Positions 4,507 to 6,183 of a stretch of 6,183 nucleotides of DNA are shown here, one piece after another (positions within the stretch are counted from its first letter, which is position 1; each line of letters starts with the position of its first letter). The notes below the pieces were generated by a model. That model ran no database searches, was not told where the DNA came from, and saw nothing but the letters and a program-made list of their open reading frames with translations. The translations under genes and the position numbers were made by a program. The stretch comes from Gammaproteobacteria bacterium (lineage in GTDB: Bacteria > Pseudomonadota > Gammaproteobacteria > Coxiellales > Coxiellaceae), in the NCBI GenBank assembly GCA_021774015.1, contig JAJFJO010000297.1, positions 1 to 6,183 on the forward strand. The letters are read 5' to 3'.

Positions 4507-6183
4507 TTAGGGTAGCAGGCTGTTTAAGTCCTTCCCTAAGACTTTACCAATACGGCTACCAATATCTTTTTTCACCGTTTGTTTAACAATCGTTGCTGTT
4601 AATGCAGGAATGTTAGGTGTGATACTTGGCGCATCCAAAGGTCCATGAATAATAATGGGGATTGGGATAGACTTGATTTTCGGCGTGGTCGCTATGATGT
4701 CATAGTTGACCCAATTTTTCACCAGGTCGATTTTACCGGTACCTGTCGCATTAAGATTGGGTGATACGAGTTTTGCTGCATAGCTTTTGATAACGCCATT
4801 TCGAATAGTGAACCTTGATTTTAAGCTTTGGAACTCAGTTCGTTTCGCATCATTATCTGATGATTTTAATTTTTGCCTTTTTAGAAAAGCAACTCCTTGT
4901 GCTAGAAGGTGGTTTAAGTCAATACCAACAATATCACCGTTGGTTATATTGAATTGGCCGCTACCTTTTAAGTGTTTTTTCCAGGCCTTTTTCGTATTGC
5001 CAGAGGTAACAAAGGTACCGTTAAATTTTAGAGTGCCGTCTAGCATGCGCTTGCCAAAGATAGGCGCGACAAAAGGAGCGATAGAAATATGGCTTGCTTT
5101 GCTTTGCAGTGAAATAACCGGTGTATTGCGTTTAATATTAAGCCGGCCGGTTGCGTTGACAACACCGCCGCCTATGCCAGCCCTAAATTGTTTTAGTCTG
5201 AAGTGGCCATTTTTCCCAGCCAGACTTATTTCTATATTGTTGCTTTCTACACCGTTTAGCGTAAGTTTGCCAACATGTAGTTGATCATTGATGCTAAGAT
5301 TTTTTAAAAGTGCTACAGGCAGTATTGCTTTATCAGCAGGGCTTTGCTGCCTAACTTGCTGCTGAGAAGCTACTGTAGAGGCGCCTTTTATCGCGCTGGT
5401 TGTCTCGCTGCTCTTTGAGCCTGCCAAGCTATTCATGTAGTGATCTAAATTAATTTGGTTCAGCGCCAGGTTTAATTGTATAGAGCTCTTTTTGGCATCG
5501 CTAAAGGCAAAGCTGCCTGTAATTTTGGAGCTATCAACGGTGGCATTTAGCGAGCTGATTTGAATGTGTTTAGGTGTTGCTTTAAAAGCAAACTGCCCGC
5601 GGACTTTACTAAGCGCGCCTTTAAGTTGGGGCTTGTAAGCAACATTTAAAGTTGATAGAAGTTGCTCTAGGTTGAAATACCCGATATCAACTTTACCATT
5701 AAACGATGGCTTTTTGTTTAGGTTTTTGCCGTTGAGAGCACCTGTGATCTCTAAATTGTTGAGAGTGATTTTATAGTTGGGTAGGGTGATGCTATCTTTA
5801 TTGATATTTACGCGTGCAGTGCTGGTGATTTTGAAGCTCAGTGGTTTTGGCAAATTCCCCGATAATTTATCAAAATTTGAGTTGAAGTTGATTTTATCTA
5901 GCACTAGTGTTTGTGTATCACTGTTGTATTTTCCTGAAATAGTGCCGGATAGTTTTGCTTTAACTTCAGGTTTGTTTTGATCAAGCAGCATGCTAAATTT
6001 TATGACGCCGAATTTATTGTGTGACAGTTTGGGAACGTATAAATTAAAATCGCTGATATCCAAGCGATGTTTATTCTTTAGATCCACCCAGTGAACTTGA
6101 GAGTTGCTGATGGCAATTTTGGGTAGCATGTTGGTATTAAATGTAAATTTTGCCGTTTCTTTTTTATTCATTATGTTTTTTGG
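4507..6183 (-). CDS. asmA: AsmA family envelope protein (5' end beyond window)
   Basis: AsmA-like proteins are inner-membrane-anchored periplasmic proteins linked to outer-membrane biogenesis and, in recent work on relatives, to lipid transport between membranes. The visible part is 558 codons. The first in-frame ATG is at 6171, but no stop separates it from the window edge and the protein lacks the N-terminal membrane anchor, so the real start is probably upstream. Family signs near the C-terminus (numbered from that Met) include LKGSGQFNITNGDIVGIDL (401-419), LKSRFTIRNGVIKS (450-463), LNATGTGKIDL (473-483) and IPIPIIIHGPLDAPSITPN (502-520). Many alternating beta-type repeats of the form 'LxGxLxG' fit the elongated beta structure of the family. 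A Ser/Gln/Thr-rich low-complexity linker lies at about 250-278. It ends 18 bp before mutY, on the same strand. The family is clear; whether this is true AsmA or a paralogue is not certain. Confidence 0.85.
   Translation of the reverse strand, partial: PKNIMNKKETAKFTFNTNMLPKIAISNSQVHWVDLKNKHRLDISDFNLYVPKLSHNKFGVIKFSMLLDQNKPEVKAKLSGTISGKYNSDTQTLVLDKINFNSNFDKLSGNLPKPLSFKITSTARVNINKDSITLPNYKITLNNLEITGALNGKNLNKKPSFNGKVDIGYFNLEQLLSTLNVAYKPQLKGALSKVRGQFAFKATPKHIQISSLNATVDSSKITGSFAFSDAKKSSIQLNLALNQINLDHYMNSLAGSKSSETTSAIKGASTVASQQQVRQQSPADKAILPVALLKNLSINDQLHVGKLTLNGVESNNIEISLAGKNGHFRLKQFRAGIGGGVVNATGRLNIKRNTPVISLQSKASHISIAPFVAPIFGKRMLDGTLKFNGTFVTSGNTKKAWKKHLKGSGQFNITNGDIVGIDLNHLLAQGVAFLKRQKLKSSDNDAKRTEFQSLKSRFTIRNGVIKSYAAKLVSPNLNATGTGKIDLVKNWVNYDIIATTPKIKSIPIPIIIHGPLDAPSITPNIPALTATIVKQTVKKDIGSRIGKVLGKDLNSLLP

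Noticed and set aside
4787..5284. 165-codon plus-strand frame
   Set aside because: Lies wholly opposite the well-supported AsmA coding frame and has no start signal; its hydrophobic look is the usual antisense shadow.

Overview
The window looks like a piece of a gammaproteobacterial chromosome of moderately low GC (about 40-45% by eye). The evidence is a conserved-looking block, asmA-like / mutY / yggX / tRNA-Phe, whose gene order I recall from Pseudomonas and relatives, plus a DeaD/CsdA-type helicase. I cannot name the genus. Every gene I can support is on the minus strand, so transcription runs from position 6183 towards position 1.

In transcription order: (1) 6183-4507 holds most of an AsmA-family envelope protein whose N-terminus lies outside the window. 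(2) 4488-3385 is mutY, the adenine glycosylase of the 8-oxoguanine repair system, 18 bp after asmA. (3) 3407-3141 is yggX, the small Fe(II)-trafficking and Fe-S protection protein, overlapping the end of mutY by 23 bp. (4) After a gene-free gap of about 200 bp comes tRNA-Phe(GAA), 2939-2867, without an encoded CCA end. (5) Only 35 bp later starts a full-length indoleamine 2,3-dioxygenase (IDO) family gene, 2831-1647. (6) After a 182-bp gap with a strong sigma70-type promoter comes deaD, 1464 to beyond position 1, cut by the window edge before its C-terminal RNA-binding domain.

Functionally, mutY and yggX form an oxidative-damage pair: MutY carries a [4Fe-4S] cluster and YggX protects such clusters. 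AsmA-like proteins act at the envelope, and their place upstream of mutY probably reflects shared transcription. The IDO gene is the least expected member. It appears to have neither a promoter nor a terminator between itself and the tRNA, so it may be expressed from the tRNA transcript. It would catalyse the first step of tryptophan breakdown by the kynurenine route, but no other gene of that route is in the window.

I found no CRISPR array, insertion sequence, phage gene or defence cassette. The region is mostly conventional. The points most worth checking are the IDO protein (histidine at the distal-pocket position where human IDO1 has Ser167), its linkage to a tRNA gene, the tandem promoter and leader of deaD, and a perfect 10-bp inverted repeat inside mutY.
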